A stretch of 64,000 nt of DNA from Vibrio sp. 05-20-BW147 (GTDB lineage: Bacteria > Pseudomonadota > Gammaproteobacteria > Enterobacterales > Vibrionaceae), in NCBI RefSeq assembly GCF_013369385.1, contig NZ_SZTO01000003.1, forward strand, positions 1-64,000, in the 5' to 3' direction. The translations under genes and the position numbers were made by a program. Every line of letters starts with the position of its first letter. Position 1 is the first letter of the stretch. The notes below the pieces were generated by a model that was not told where the DNA came from, did not search any database, and saw only the letters and a list, made by a program, of their open reading frames with translations. This document shows positions 1 through 8,688 of this stretch, piece by piece.

Positions 1-19
1 GTGTGCTCAGCGCTTGCTG

Positions 20-135
20 AGAAATGGATTCCCGCCTGCGCGGGAATGACGGATATAGAAAGTAACGAGATTTCTTATCGCCCTCGCTTTTGCTTGTCAT
101 CTTCGCGAACGCGGGGACCCATTTTAAAGCGAATG
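20..135. repeat. Dispersed palindromic repeat DNA
   Basis: A perfect inverted repeat (ATTCCCGC at 28-35, GCGGGAAT at 40-47, loop CTGC) is followed at about 95-125 by a second GC-rich motif with an imperfect palindrome (TTCGCGAACGCGGGGACCC). Elements of this form are scattered between genes in many proteobacteria, including vibrios, and are often mis-called as short ORFs. The reading frame here gives the typical WIPACAGMT peptide of such repeats. No gene is supported in 1-187. Confidence 0.6.
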
Positions 136-187
136 GCGGCGGTGGAGAGTGATCAACATGAGTTGAAATACTTCGGTGAATAAAGAT

Positions 188-221
188 GGGCTAAGACGCT
201 GAAGAACTCAGCCCTTTTTTT
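188..221 (+). terminator. Rho-independent terminator of a gene left of the window
   Basis: The arms GGGCT (188-192) and AGCCC (210-214), with some inner pairing, are followed by seven T on the plus strand. The T-run overlaps the csdA stop codon on the other strand. It would end a plus-strand transcript entering from outside the window. On the minus strand no U-run follows the stem. Confidence 0.45.
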
Positions 222-1431
222 AAAGCATATCCACCGCTTTCTCTAACGCTGCAATCAATTTCTCGACGTCTTGCATGGTGTTGTAAATGGCGAAAGAGAC
301 TCGGACGGTGCCTTTGACACCTAACGCATCCATGAGCGGATGAGCACAGTGATGGCCCGCTCGCACGGCGATACCTTGCTGATCGAGCAGCGTTGCAATG
401 TCTTGATGGTGAACGCCATCCATGACAAAAGTAATCACCGATGCATTGTTTTGATATCCGATCACACGGATATCCTCCATCTCGCGCAGTGCACGGTATG
501 TTGCCGATTGCAATTGGTGCAGGTGAGATTCCACTTCGTCTCGAGCAAAACCTTGATACCACTCTATTGCTTTAGCAAGCGCAATGGCACCCGCGACATT
601 GGGTGTCCCTGCTTCGAATTTCCCCGGTAGAGCCGAAAAGGTGGTTTTCTCAAACGACACTTTTTCCACCATCTTACCGCCCCCATGCCATGGCGGCATG
701 GCTTCGAGCAGCGCCAGTTTGCCGTAAAGCACGCCAATTCCTGCCGGCGCATAGATCTTGTGGCCGGAGAATACATAGAAATCGGCGTCCAATGTACGCA
801 TATCGACAGGTTCGTGAACGATGCCTTGAGCGCCGTCCACCACCACAATGGCACCGTGTTGATGGGCCAACTCGATGATGGACTCGATGGGTTGACGAGT
901 GGCCGTGACGTTGGTGGTTTGAGCGACCGCAACAATCTTAACTCGCTCATTCATCAATGTTTTAAACGATTCGATGTCCAACTGACAGTCGGCGGTCATG
1001 GGGATTTTGACCACTTTGGCGCCGGTCTGCTCTGCCACCATTTGCCAAGGCACAATATTGGCGTGATGCTCCATTTCACCAACGAGAATTTCATCGCCAA
1101 CTTGAAGGGTACTTCGGGCGTAAGTTTGAGCAATCAAATTGAGCGCTTCGGTTGCGCCACGTGTCCAAATAATCTCTTTACTGCTTTGCGCGCCAATAAA
1201 ATGAGCGACGCAGTCGCGTGCGGCTTCAAATTGACTGGTCGCACTGGCGGTCAAACTATGGCTGCCACGGTGAACGTTCGCATTTTGGCTGCTGTAATAC
1301 AGGGTGATTGCGTCAATCACACACTGCGGCTTTTGTGTTGTCGCGGCACTATCTAGATAAACCAGTTCGTTTTGATTGACTTGCTGCGCCAAGGCGGGAA
1401 ATTGTTGGCGAATGGCTTGAACGTCAAACAT
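220..1431 (-). CDS. csdA: Cysteine desulfurase CsdA (SufS-type)
   Basis: PLP-dependent enzyme that removes sulfur from cysteine as an enzyme-bound persulfide for Fe-S and other sulfur-transfer pathways. At 403 aa it has the normal length of group II desulfurases. Visible signatures are the PLP lysine in FSGHK (about K225), the early DSAATTQKP segment, the histidine pair in EMEHHAN (about 121-123) and the persulfide cysteine in RAGHHCAHP (about C362). Its ATG overlaps the stop of yajL upstream by one base (TAATG), so translation is probably coupled. SufS is close in sequence; the lack of any suf genes around it favours CsdA. The partner csdE is not in the window and may lie to the left. Confidence 0.88.
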   Translation of the reverse strand: MFDVQAIRQQFPALAQQVNQNELVYLDSAATTQKPQCVIDAITLYYSSQNANVHRGSHSLTASATSQFEAARDCVAHFIGAQSSKEIIWTRGATEALNLIAQTYARSTLQVGDEILVGEMEHHANIVPWQMVAEQTGAKVVKIPMTADCQLDIESFKTLMNERVKIVAVAQTTNVTATRQPIESIIELAHQHGAIVVVDGAQGIVHEPVDMRTLDADFYVFSGHKIYAPAGIGVLYGKLALLEAMPPWHGGGKMVEKVSFEKTTFSALPGKFEAGTPNVAGAIALAKAIEWYQGFARDEVESHLHQLQSATYRALREMEDIRVIGYQNNASVITFVMDGVHHQDIATLLDQQGIAVRAGHHCAHPLMDALGVKGTVRVSFAIYNTMQDVEKLIAALEKAVDML

Positions 1432-2030
1432 TACTCTTCACCCAGTTTGTGGTAGTTGAGTACAGGTACCGTCACCATAGGCTCTGCTACTTGGCGCGCG
1501 TGCTGTTTGCCAGACAGTAAAATAATCATTTCCATCGCAAATTCCAGCGCGGTGCCTGGCCCTTGGCTGGTAAGGAGATTGTGGTTCACATCGTAAGTAA
1601 CACGCTTAGGACGCCAGTTTTGCTCGGCAATATGAGACATGAAGTTTGGATGGCAAGTCATGATGGCTTTAGGGTAGAGATTGTGATGTTGCAAAACCAG
1701 TGCAGGGGCGGCGCAAATGGCAGCGACCAGTTTTCCTTCATACATATGCTGTTTTACCATCTCAATCAGTATCGGGCTATCGCGGAAGGTTTCCGCTCCC
1801 GCGACACCGCCTGAGAGAACAATAACGTCGAACTGTTCGTCGGCCACATCCACCAAACGACATTGTGCGCCGAGGATGACGCCACGAGAGGCTGTTAGGG
1901 TTAGCTTGCCATCAAAATCGGCACTGGCGACCGTGACGTCGTAGCCAGCACGAGCCATCATATCGATGACTGTTACCGCTTCCATCTCCTCGGTACCGCA
2001 AGCAATAGGCACTAAGATTTTTTTCTTCAT
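1431..2030 (-). CDS. yajL: Protein/nucleic acid deglycase-type chaperone YajL (DJ-1/PfpI family)
   Basis: A 199-residue DJ-1/ThiJ/PfpI protein. The nucleophile elbow AAICAAPA puts the oxidation-sensitive cysteine at residue 106, the YajL/DJ-1 position, and the acidic EEME segment near residue 15 supplies the partner glutamate. Family members protect proteins from oxidative and carbonyl damage; the deglycase activity is debated. Its start overlaps the panE stop (ATGA, 2027-2030) and its stop overlaps the csdA start, so panE-yajL-csdA is a tightly coupled operon. In E. coli yajL also lies beside panE, which supports the name. Confidence 0.87.
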   Translation of the reverse strand: MKKKILVPIACGTEEMEAVTVIDMMARAGYDVTVASADFDGKLTLTASRGVILGAQCRLVDVADEQFDVIVLSGGVAGAETFRDSPILIEMVKQHMYEGKLVAAICAAPALVLQHHNLYPKAIMTCHPNFMSHIAEQNWRPKRVTYDVNHNLLTSQGPGTALEFAMEMIILLSGKQHARQVAEPMVTVPVLNYHKLGEE

Positions 2031-2920
2031 TGTTCTGTCCAGCTTTGTTCAATCTGTTTGATGTGTTGATAAAGTTTAGCGTTTTCCGCTGCATCAATCT
2101 GGTGTTTATGCGCCGCTTGCAACAAATATCCAGTGATATAGTCGATTTCAGTGCGGCGTTGATGGAAAACATCTTGTCGCATCGAGGAATAGTTTTCCGC
2201 CGTCGCATGAATCACGTTCATGATGGTTTGCTGCAAGGTATCGAAAGTAACCTCGATCCCTTCTTCGACCATAACCTCGACCAACTCTTGAGTGATGCGC
2301 TCAAGTCGTTGATGAAACTTTTCATCGGCCAGCTCGCCATTTTTACATTGATGAATCGCTGTTAACGGGTTGATGGCGCAGTTGATGGCCAGTTTGGTCC
2401 ATAGCGCTTGTTGGATATTGGGATTCCATGTGACAGCCGGTAAGGCGTGATCGAGCACCGCTTGCAGGAACTCACATTGCGCACCTTGTGCATTAAAGCC
2501 ACCCAACTGTGTGATGCCTTGTCCGGTGTGCAAGACCTGCTGCGAATGAGGCTTATACGCGCCATGTGTGGTGGTTGCCACAACGATTGGATTGTGTGCG
2601 AGTTTTTCTGCAACCTGAGATGCGGTTCCCATACCGTTGTGCATCAGCAGAATGATGGTATCTGAGTGGATGTGTGGCAATAAAGGCTCAATCGCCGCCA
2701 TCACCTGCCATGCTTTCACTGTGACCAAAATGAGATCAGCGCTTTGCAAAGAGGGTAGGTGACGATGTTTAAACGTCATGGCTGATGAGTCATCAAGTTG
2801 CAACGGTTGCTCAGATGCATCGCTTCTTCCCCACAATGTGACATTGTGCCCTGCGAGTTTGAGTTTTGTCGCCCAAAGTGAGCCCACGGCCCCCGGACCT
2901 AAAATGAGGATATTCACCAA
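2027..2920 (-). CDS. panE: 2-dehydropantoate 2-reductase (ketopantoate reductase)
   Basis: NADPH-dependent reduction of ketopantoate to pantoate, a step of pantothenate and coenzyme A synthesis in the cytoplasm. It has 297 aa, close to the usual size. The N-terminal Rossmann fingerprint GPGAVG is at about 8-13. The catalytic lysine sits in TKLAINCAINPLTA at residue 176, the same number as in the E. coli enzyme, and a C-terminal helical domain follows. First gene of the panE-yajL-csdA operon, overlapping yajL by four bases. Upstream 2921-3072 has AT-rich sequence that could hold the promoter, but no clear -35/-10 pair. Confidence 0.88.
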   Translation of the reverse strand: MVNILILGPGAVGSLWATKLKLAGHNVTLWGRSDASEQPLQLDDSSAMTFKHRHLPSLQSADLILVTVKAWQVMAAIEPLLPHIHSDTIILLMHNGMGTASQVAEKLAHNPIVVATTTHGAYKPHSQQVLHTGQGITQLGGFNAQGAQCEFLQAVLDHALPAVTWNPNIQQALWTKLAINCAINPLTAIHQCKNGELADEKFHQRLERITQELVEVMVEEGIEVTFDTLQQTIMNVIHATAENYSSMRQDVFHQRRTEIDYITGYLLQAAHKHQIDAAENAKLYQHIKQIEQSWTEQ

Positions 2921-3072
2921 ACACTCTCAGTAAAAAGGTTTGCTGCAAGGATAATGAGGGAAATAAGGAAAGCAAATAAAAAAGCATCAACAAGTAGAAC
3001 GAGGAGTTGTTCAGCGCAATGCCGAGGTGCAAACACAGTTCTCATTCAGTGAATCAGGTTGCGAAGTTTTTT

Positions 3073-4287
3073 CTATTGGCTAACAAGTTGGTTTCGGCCG
3101 TTTGCTTTTGCTTGATACAGGCAACTATCTGCTTCACGGATCTGCCTTTCAAGCTCATCACTCATAGAAGATACCCCAATACTGATGGTGATGTGAATTT
3201 TGTGCTCTTTGTGAGTGATAGTGGTTTTCTCGATTCGCTGCCTCATTTGCTCTAAGCGAGTGACAAAATCGTCGTAGCTTTGACAGGATTGGATACAAAA
3301 CTCCTCACCACCAAATCGCGCCACCACGTCATTGGGGAAGTAAATTTTTAGAATGTTAGCGACAGTCTTTAAGGCGATATCGCCACCATCATGGCCATAG
3401 GTATCATTCACTTTTTTGAAGTGGTCGATATCTAGCATCGCAATGTGGCGGAAATCACAGCCTTTGCACTCTTGTCCAAAGAGATAGCGCCGATTCCAAA
3501 GACCAGTGAGTGCATCTTGGTTGGCCATGCGATACAGTTCGTTGGTCGCTTCTTTCATCTCCATAATTTGGTGGACTCGACAAAAGAACTCCTCTTGATT
3601 GAACGGTTTGTAGAGAAAATCGTTTGCTCCGGCTTTAAGAAAGCGAGCCGTCATCGTGCGGTCATCACTGCCGGAAAGCCCCAAAATGGCGAGCTTGTTC
3701 TTATCCGTACTTACCCTAATCTCACGAATCATGGTGATGCCGTCCTTCTTAGGCATATCGTGATCGGTAATGACAAAGGTAATTTCTGGGTGCAGTTCGA
3801 GCATTTTTAGCGCTTCTTCACCGTTTTCAGCTTCGATCGTATCAATGTATTGGTGCTCTAATAACTGTGTGATGTGTTTTCTTACGACTCTAGAATCATC
3901 GACAACGAGTGCTTTGTGTCGGCGATTGTTAGTGAGGCGCTTGACCAAGGGCAAAAGGTAAGAGACCGATGCCATACTGTCTTTCAATATGTAATCGAGC
4001 ACCCCTTTGGCGAGCACTTTTGCGCGAATTTCTTCGCTAAACATGGCAGTCAAAACAATCACTTTTTGATTGTTTTTCAGTGCGAGATCAATGACCTCAC
4101 CATCTTGACCATCTGGCAAACAGTAATCGAGTACGGCACATAGGAAGTTATGATGCTGATTGAGATGTGTTTGCGCTTCGGCAACGCTTTCTACGGCAAA
4201 CACCTCATACCCAGCTTGTGAAAGCTGTTGTTGGAGGTAATTGCGAAAGGCTCGACTATCTTCGACCACCAGTATTTTATTACTCAA
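3073..4287 (-). CDS. Response regulator with two receiver domains and a GGDEF diguanylate cyclase
   Basis: A 404-residue REC-REC-GGDEF protein. REC1 spans about 4-118 with phosphoacceptor candidate D54 (LDYCLPDG). REC2 spans about 125-242 with D175 (TDHDMP) and the KP pair in YKPF. The GGDEF domain spans about 255-404 with the catalytic motif GGEEF at 326-330, so cyclic di-GMP synthesis is expected. The product-inhibition I-site RxxD, due five residues before GG, reads FPND, so the arginine is missing and feedback control there is unlikely. No histidine kinase lies next to it, making it an orphan. A good SD-like GGAG precedes the ATG. It likely acts in c-di-GMP control of motility or biofilm, which is inference. 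Confidence 0.85.
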   Translation of the reverse strand: MSNKILVVEDSRAFRNYLQQQLSQAGYEVFAVESVAEAQTHLNQHHNFLCAVLDYCLPDGQDGEVIDLALKNNQKVIVLTAMFSEEIRAKVLAKGVLDYILKDSMASVSYLLPLVKRLTNNRRHKALVVDDSRVVRKHITQLLEHQYIDTIEAENGEEALKMLELHPEITFVITDHDMPKKDGITMIREIRVSTDKNKLAILGLSGSDDRTMTARFLKAGANDFLYKPFNQEEFFCRVHQIMEMKEATNELYRMANQDALTGLWNRRYLFGQECKGCDFRHIAMLDIDHFKKVNDTYGHDGGDIALKTVANILKIYFPNDVVARFGGEEFCIQSCQSYDDFVTRLEQMRQRIEKTTITHKEHKIHITISIGVSSMSDELERQIREADSCLYQAKANGRNQLVSQ

Positions 4288-4465
4288 GAAGGAGCCTCCG
4301 GAGTTCTATTAACTACTAACATAAATATTAAGTAGGACTAACAAAAACGCCACCAACAAGCGATGAATTTGTCTAGAAATTGGGCTGCTTATCAAAATAA
4401 CGCCATGCATACGGATCGCTCTGCCACGAAAGCCGCCAGTTGAGAAAGTGGAATATCTCTGTATA

Positions 4466-4481
4466 CTGTTTTTTTATCCAG
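4466..4481 (+). promoter_or_regulatory. LexA-type SOS box upstream of dinB
   Basis: CTGT-N8-CCAG (CTGTTTTTTTATCCAG) matches the gammaproteobacterial LexA consensus CTGT-N8-ACAG with one mismatch. It lies 20 bp before the dinB ATG at 4502, the expected place for a repressor site over the promoter. It also argues against any dinB start upstream of it. E. coli dinB is LexA-controlled as well. Confidence 0.7.
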
Positions 4482-4501
4482 TTGTGTTTTGGCGTGCTTG
4501 T

Positions 4502-5566
4502 ATGTCAGCGGAAACGAGAAAAATTATCCATATTGATATGGACTGCTTTTATGCCGCGGTTGAAATGCGTGATAACCCTAGTTTTCGCGGGCGTCCTTTA
4601 GCTGTGGGGGGGCATGAGAAACAGCGTGGGGTGATCAGTACCTGTAATTATGAAGCGCGTAAGTTTGGCGTGAGAAGTGCGATGCCGACCGCGCAAGCGC
4701 TGAAACTCTGTCCAGGTTTATTGGTGGTGCCAGGACGAATGCAAGTTTACAAAGAGGTGTCGAAACACATTCGAGGCATTTTCTCACGATATACCCACCT
4801 TATTGAGCCTCTCTCACTCGATGAAGCCTACTTAGATGTGACGCACGCGACGCAATATCATGGTTCCGCTACTCTGATTGCAGAAGCGATTCGGCGAGAC
4901 ATTTGGAATGAACTGCAACTCACCGCGTCGGCAGGCGTTGCTCCGATTAAATTTCTTGCCAAAGTGGCTTCAGATATGAATAAGCCGAATGGGCAGTTTG
5001 TCATTCCACCAGAGCAAGTTCAGGGGGTAATCGATACTCTCCCTCTTGAAAAAATTCCCGGCGTAGGCAAAGTCAGTCTAGAAAAGCTCCATCAAGCTGG
5101 TTTTTATTGTTGTGAAGATATAAAAAACAGCGATTATCGTGAGCTGCTGCGGCGCTTTGGACGTTTAGGTGCATCCTTATGGAAGCGTAGCCATGGTATC
5201 GATGAAAGGGAGGTGGTGGTAGAGAGGGAACGGAAATCTGTTGGGGTCGAGCGAACCTTTAGCCAGAATATTTCCACCTACCAGCAATGCTGGCAGGTGA
5301 TTGAGGAGAAGCTCTTTCCTGAGTTAGAGAAGCGTTTAGAAAAAGCCAGCCCTGAAAAAGCGATTATTAAGCAGGGTATCAAAATGAAGTTTGCTGATTT
5401 CCAACTAACGACCATAGAACATGTTCATGGTGAGTTGGACCTCGTCTATTTCCGAACCTTGCTGCAAGATATTTTACAGCGCCAGAGAGGTCGTGAAATT
5501 CGTCTACTCGGACTGAGTGTGATGTTAAAGCCCGAAGAACAGGCAAGGCAATTGAGTTTTTTTTGA
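4502..5566 (+). CDS. dinB: DNA polymerase IV (Y-family translesion polymerase)
   Basis: Error-prone Y-family polymerase that copies past lesions in the SOS response. I start it at 4502, where MSAETRKIIHIDMDCFYAAVE aligns with the family N-terminus. An in-frame extension to 4448 would run through the LexA box. The protein has 354 aa. Metal-binding residues are D12 in HIDMDCF and D107-E108 in SLDEAYLD. The helix-hairpin-helix region LEKIPGVGKVS lies at about 177-187, followed by the little-finger domain. The C-terminal QLSFF is a sliding-clamp binding motif. It converges on the helicase gene, with 17 bp between stops. Confidence 0.93.
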   Translation: MSAETRKIIHIDMDCFYAAVEMRDNPSFRGRPLAVGGHEKQRGVISTCNYEARKFGVRSAMPTAQALKLCPGLLVVPGRMQVYKEVSKHIRGIFSRYTHLIEPLSLDEAYLDVTHATQYHGSATLIAEAIRRDIWNELQLTASAGVAPIKFLAKVASDMNKPNGQFVIPPEQVQGVIDTLPLEKIPGVGKVSLEKLHQAGFYCCEDIKNSDYRELLRRFGRLGASLWKRSHGIDEREVVVERERKSVGVERTFSQNISTYQQCWQVIEEKLFPELEKRLEKASPEKAIIKQGIKMKFADFQLTTIEHVHGELDLVYFRTLLQDILQRQRGREIRLLGLSVMLKPEEQARQLSFF

Positions 5567-5583
5567 CCTTGGTGTTCAACGTA

Positions 5584-7521
5584 TTATTGTTCCCGTTGCC
5601 CCATAATGGAGGCAACGTGATCAAAGACTTGTCCGTATGGTGCTTGCTCTAAGCGTCCAAAACCGCTGAGCTTTTTCGCTTTGAACTGAGTCAGTTTCGG
5701 TGTCGAAATTCCGCACAGGAAGCGTGTGATCAGCGCGGCAGTCAGCGGTTGTGAGCTTTGTTGTTGTAGCTGTTCGATCCAAATTTGCAGTTGGGGGATC
5801 TCGATTGCTAAAAGACGCTCGTTCGGCAGCGATGCCACTTGGCCACGACACACTGAACAATGGCCACAAGATGATGGTGCCTGATGATCAGAAAAATAAC
5901 TCGCCAGTCGGTAACTCAAACATCGGTCAGATTCAAAGAAGCCCAGCATTTGATGGACCCGCTGAACATCACTGTGCTCTTTTTCTTTAAACAATTGGTA
6001 CATCGCATCGGCCAGTTGAGAGGAAGACTGATGTACTGTTTTCACCGCATAAACATCAGTCATCTGTTTGCTTTCCAGCTCAATCCAACCTTGTTGATGA
6101 AGATATTCGAGTGCGGCAACGCAGCGCGAACGCTCGGCATGATGGGTGATCCACAGTGCTTCGAAATCCGTTTGGCACCAAATGCGAGCCTGCGGTGAGC
6201 AGGCAAATAGCGTTTGTAAAAACAGTCGTCGCTCACCGTCAAAGCGTTGAAGAATCTGATTCGCGGGTTGAATGAACTTAAAACGATATTCGGCAAAGTA
6301 GGCGTATTGTGGCTCGATTAACCCCGACATCTCTAGGTAAACGAGCAACGTTTTGAGCGGCAGTTGGCGAATGTTGGCGTCGTTTGAGAGGCGCGTAATG
6401 ATGGTTTCCCATTTGCCTCCTGCGTCGATAATCTGTTTGATGACAAAACGGATATCGTCGCGCTCGGGTGTATCGCCATAGATGAAGTTTTCCAGCACAC
6501 TTAGCCCATTTTGGTTTGCCAGCAATACACAATCGGATGGTTTACCATCACGTCCAGCACGGCCTATTTCTTGGGCGTAGTTCTCGATGGACTTGGGTAA
6601 ATCAAAGTGAATAACACGGCGTATATTGGCTTTGTCGACGCCCATACCAAAGGCGATAGTGGCCACAATACAGTCCAACTCATTTTGCATAAATTGGTTT
6701 TGAATTGTGTGGCGAATGTCGCTTTCTAACCCCGCATGATATGCTGCAGCGCGGATGCCCTCATCTTGTAACATTGCAGCCACTTGGCTGGCGGTGTGTT
6801 GCAACGTGACGTAGACAATGGTGGGAGCGGTTGGGTTTTGTTTGATCAGCGCGGTAAGGGCTTCGCCTTTCTCCGATTCTCGACAGGGTGCCACCGTAAT
6901 GTCTAAATTAGCACGATAAAAACCAGTCACGACAACGTTGGGTGATTGGATAGCAAACTTACGCTGCATGTCCTCGATGACGTTTGCTGTTGCCGTTGCG
7001 GTAAGAAGCAACACTTGCGGTATGTTTAGTGCCGTTTGATAGCTGGGCAACTTTAGATAGTCAGGACGGAAATTGTGTCCCCACTCAGAAATACAGTGCG
7101 CCTCGTCGACTACAAGCAGTGAAATTGGTACCTGTGAGATGAACTGTCGGAAGCGTTCGTTTTTGAGTCGCTCAACGGAGATCATCAGAATTTTAAGCTC
7201 GCCACTGCTAACGGCCTTCATGATTGCTTGAGACTCTTGTTTGCTCTGACCTGATTCAATCGCCGCTGCAGGAATTCCTTTGCTATGAAGAAAGGATAAC
7301 TGATCTTTCATCAAGGCAATCAAGGGAGAAACCACCAAGGTTAAATGATGCAGATGTAAAGCGGATAATTGATAGCAGAGAGATTTCCCAGATCCTGTCG
7401 GGAAAATTGCAGCCGCCGATTGACCAGAGAGAATAGCCTCTACGACTTGTTGCTGCCCATTACGTAGGGTGTTGAAGCCGAACACATTTTGAAGGGTTAG
7501 GTAAGGATCATTCTGATGCAT
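5584..7521 (-). CDS. RecQ-family ATP-dependent DNA helicase (RecQ paralog)
   Basis: Superfamily 2 helicase of about 645 aa with Walker A PTGSGKS (about 41-47), DEAH box with VVDEAHCISEWGHNFRP (about 137-153), TATA motif III, the RecQ motif VI stretch QEIGRAGRDGKPSDC, and a C-terminal cysteine cluster (SSCGHCSVC) that probably binds zinc. The start is uncertain. I chose 7521 (MHQNDPYLTL), where family similarity begins, but in-frame ATGs exist at 7557 and 7581 and an open frame reaches 7692. RecQ helicases unwind recombination intermediates. This copy lacks the usual recQ neighbours and diverges in the C-terminal third, so it is probably a second RecQ-like enzyme. Its closeness to SOS-controlled dinB suggests DNA repair. 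Confidence 0.85.
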   Translation of the reverse strand: MHQNDPYLTLQNVFGFNTLRNGQQQVVEAILSGQSAAAIFPTGSGKSLCYQLSALHLHHLTLVVSPLIALMKDQLSFLHSKGIPAAAIESGQSKQESQAIMKAVSSGELKILMISVERLKNERFRQFISQVPISLLVVDEAHCISEWGHNFRPDYLKLPSYQTALNIPQVLLLTATATANVIEDMQRKFAIQSPNVVVTGFYRANLDITVAPCRESEKGEALTALIKQNPTAPTIVYVTLQHTASQVAAMLQDEGIRAAAYHAGLESDIRHTIQNQFMQNELDCIVATIAFGMGVDKANIRRVIHFDLPKSIENYAQEIGRAGRDGKPSDCVLLANQNGLSVLENFIYGDTPERDDIRFVIKQIIDAGGKWETIITRLSNDANIRQLPLKTLLVYLEMSGLIEPQYAYFAEYRFKFIQPANQILQRFDGERRLFLQTLFACSPQARIWCQTDFEALWITHHAERSRCVAALEYLHQQGWIELESKQMTDVYAVKTVHQSSSQLADAMYQLFKEKEHSDVQRVHQMLGFFESDRCLSYRLASYFSDHQAPSSCGHCSVCRGQVASLPNERLLAIEIPQLQIWIEQLQQQSSQPLTAALITRFLCGISTPKLTQFKAKKLSGFGRLEQAPYGQVFDHVASIMGQREQ

Positions 7522-7732
7522 TGAGAAGCTCGGTTTGGCGAAATCAATGTGCATCATACCGATAAATGGTTTCTTTCTCATCTCCAAGCACTGTTGAAAA
7601 ACGAGACTATCAGTGTTTGCGTGAAAATAGACGGAATGGGTTATGATTTTCTTAAAATCGTTGTGACAATTTACTGACAAAACACACATCACCGGCTGTT
7701 ATAGTTTGGTGAAAAATACCAAAGGGAAAGTC

Positions 7733-8476
7733 ATGAAAAAGCTAGCCATTTTTATTCCACTGTTTGTTGCCACTTCGGCTCAGGCGTCGCAGTGCCGTGT
7801 CGATATCAAAAATGAAGTTCGCCTAGACGGTGAGGTATTGGAAATTCATCAAACCAATGGTGACAAGGCGGTCGTCGATGCGAGCAATAATCTCTATATT
7901 CATGGTGAAAAGATTGAGTTGAATGATGACCAGCAAGCGGCCATCGAAGAGTATCGCGAAAACCTTAATGCCTATCTGCCAAGAGCGAAACAAGTTGCGG
8001 AAGAGAGCTTAGCGTTAGCCAATGACATCATTGATGATATTGCCGTTAGCCTTGATGCTCCGGACGCATTTGATAATGTAAAAACGGCGGTGAAGGAATT
8101 TTTCGCGGATGTGGAGTCGCGTTATTACAAAGATGGTGACTTGATTTTACCTGCGGACAGCTTTGCTTCCATGACAGATTCTTGGAGCGAGGATTTTAAG
8201 CGGGCGCAAGATATCTTCAATAAAGAATTTATCAGCAGCGCGTTTGATGCCATGTCGAGCAAAATGAAGCAAGAAGGCGGTTTGAATCTCTCTGCGATGT
8301 CGGAAAGCATGACGGAGTTGAAGCAAAAAGTTCAAGAGCGTTTGCAGCAGCACAGCCAAGAAATTGAGCAGCAAACTCAAGAGTTCTGCGACTCATTGGA
8401 AGATATGGCCGTTCAAGAGCAAGACTTGCAGCAAAAGATCCCTGAGTTAAAAAACTACCCAGTGTTTACTATCTAG
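7733..8476 (+). CDS. yggN: YggN family protein (DUF2884), secreted
   Basis: A 247-residue protein whose N-terminus is a Sec signal peptide (KK, then a hydrophobic stretch, AQAS cleavage region at about 16-20). The start at 7733 has a good AGGGAAAG ribosome site seven bases before it; the in-frame upstream GTG at 7706 has none. The mature part is highly charged and helical, with a glutamine-rich C-terminal segment (about 195-235) likely to be coiled coil. It matches the DUF2884/YggN family as I remember it. The function is unknown; a periplasmic location is the only inference I would make. It stands alone, ended by a strong terminator. Confidence 0.75.
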   Translation: MKKLAIFIPLFVATSAQASQCRVDIKNEVRLDGEVLEIHQTNGDKAVVDASNNLYIHGEKIELNDDQQAAIEEYRENLNAYLPRAKQVAEESLALANDIIDDIAVSLDAPDAFDNVKTAVKEFFADVESRYYKDGDLILPADSFASMTDSWSEDFKRAQDIFNKEFISSAFDAMSSKMKQEGGLNLSAMSESMTELKQKVQERLQQHSQEIEQQTQEFCDSLEDMAVQEQDLQQKIPELKNYPVFTI

Positions 8477-8485
8477 TATCGACAG

Positions 8486-8512
8486 AAAGAGCACCTTTGC
8501 GGTGCTCTTTAC
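8486..8512 (+). terminator. Rho-independent terminator after yggN
   Basis: A ten-base stem, AAAGAGCACC (8486-8495) and GGTGCTCTTT (8501-8510), with loop TTTGC, ten bases after the yggN stop. The T-run is short. Confidence 0.8.
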
Positions 8513-8688
8513 TTTATCTACTGCTCTTGGGTCTTGTATGCCCTATTGTTGGTCTGTATTTAAATATTTACGGATTGATTATCTATTATCTTGTCGTATG
8601 TTCGAGTTATTGACCTATTTATTATTGTTAAGCCAAACATGTTTCTGTATCGTACTAGGTAACTAGTTCATAAGTGCAGTTAGGTCGT

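Noticed and set aside
1..183. Open frame of 60 codons on the plus strand
   Set aside because: It translates a palindromic repeat (WIPACAGMT is the typical by-product) and has no ribosome site or family match.
188..221. Terminator of csdA
   Set aside because: The U-run is on the plus strand only, and the stem overlaps the csdA stop region; it fits a plus-strand gene to the left better.
685..1356. Plus-strand frame of 223 codons antisense to csdA
   Set aside because: csdA has full family signatures; the antisense frame has none and is a codon-bias shadow.
2811..3032. Minus-strand frame of 73 codons upstream of panE
   Set aside because: It overlaps the panE start in another frame; the hydrophobic look comes from the T-rich promoter region.
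4448..4501. N-terminal extension of DinB
   Set aside because: The extra 18 codons run through the LexA box and are not part of the family.
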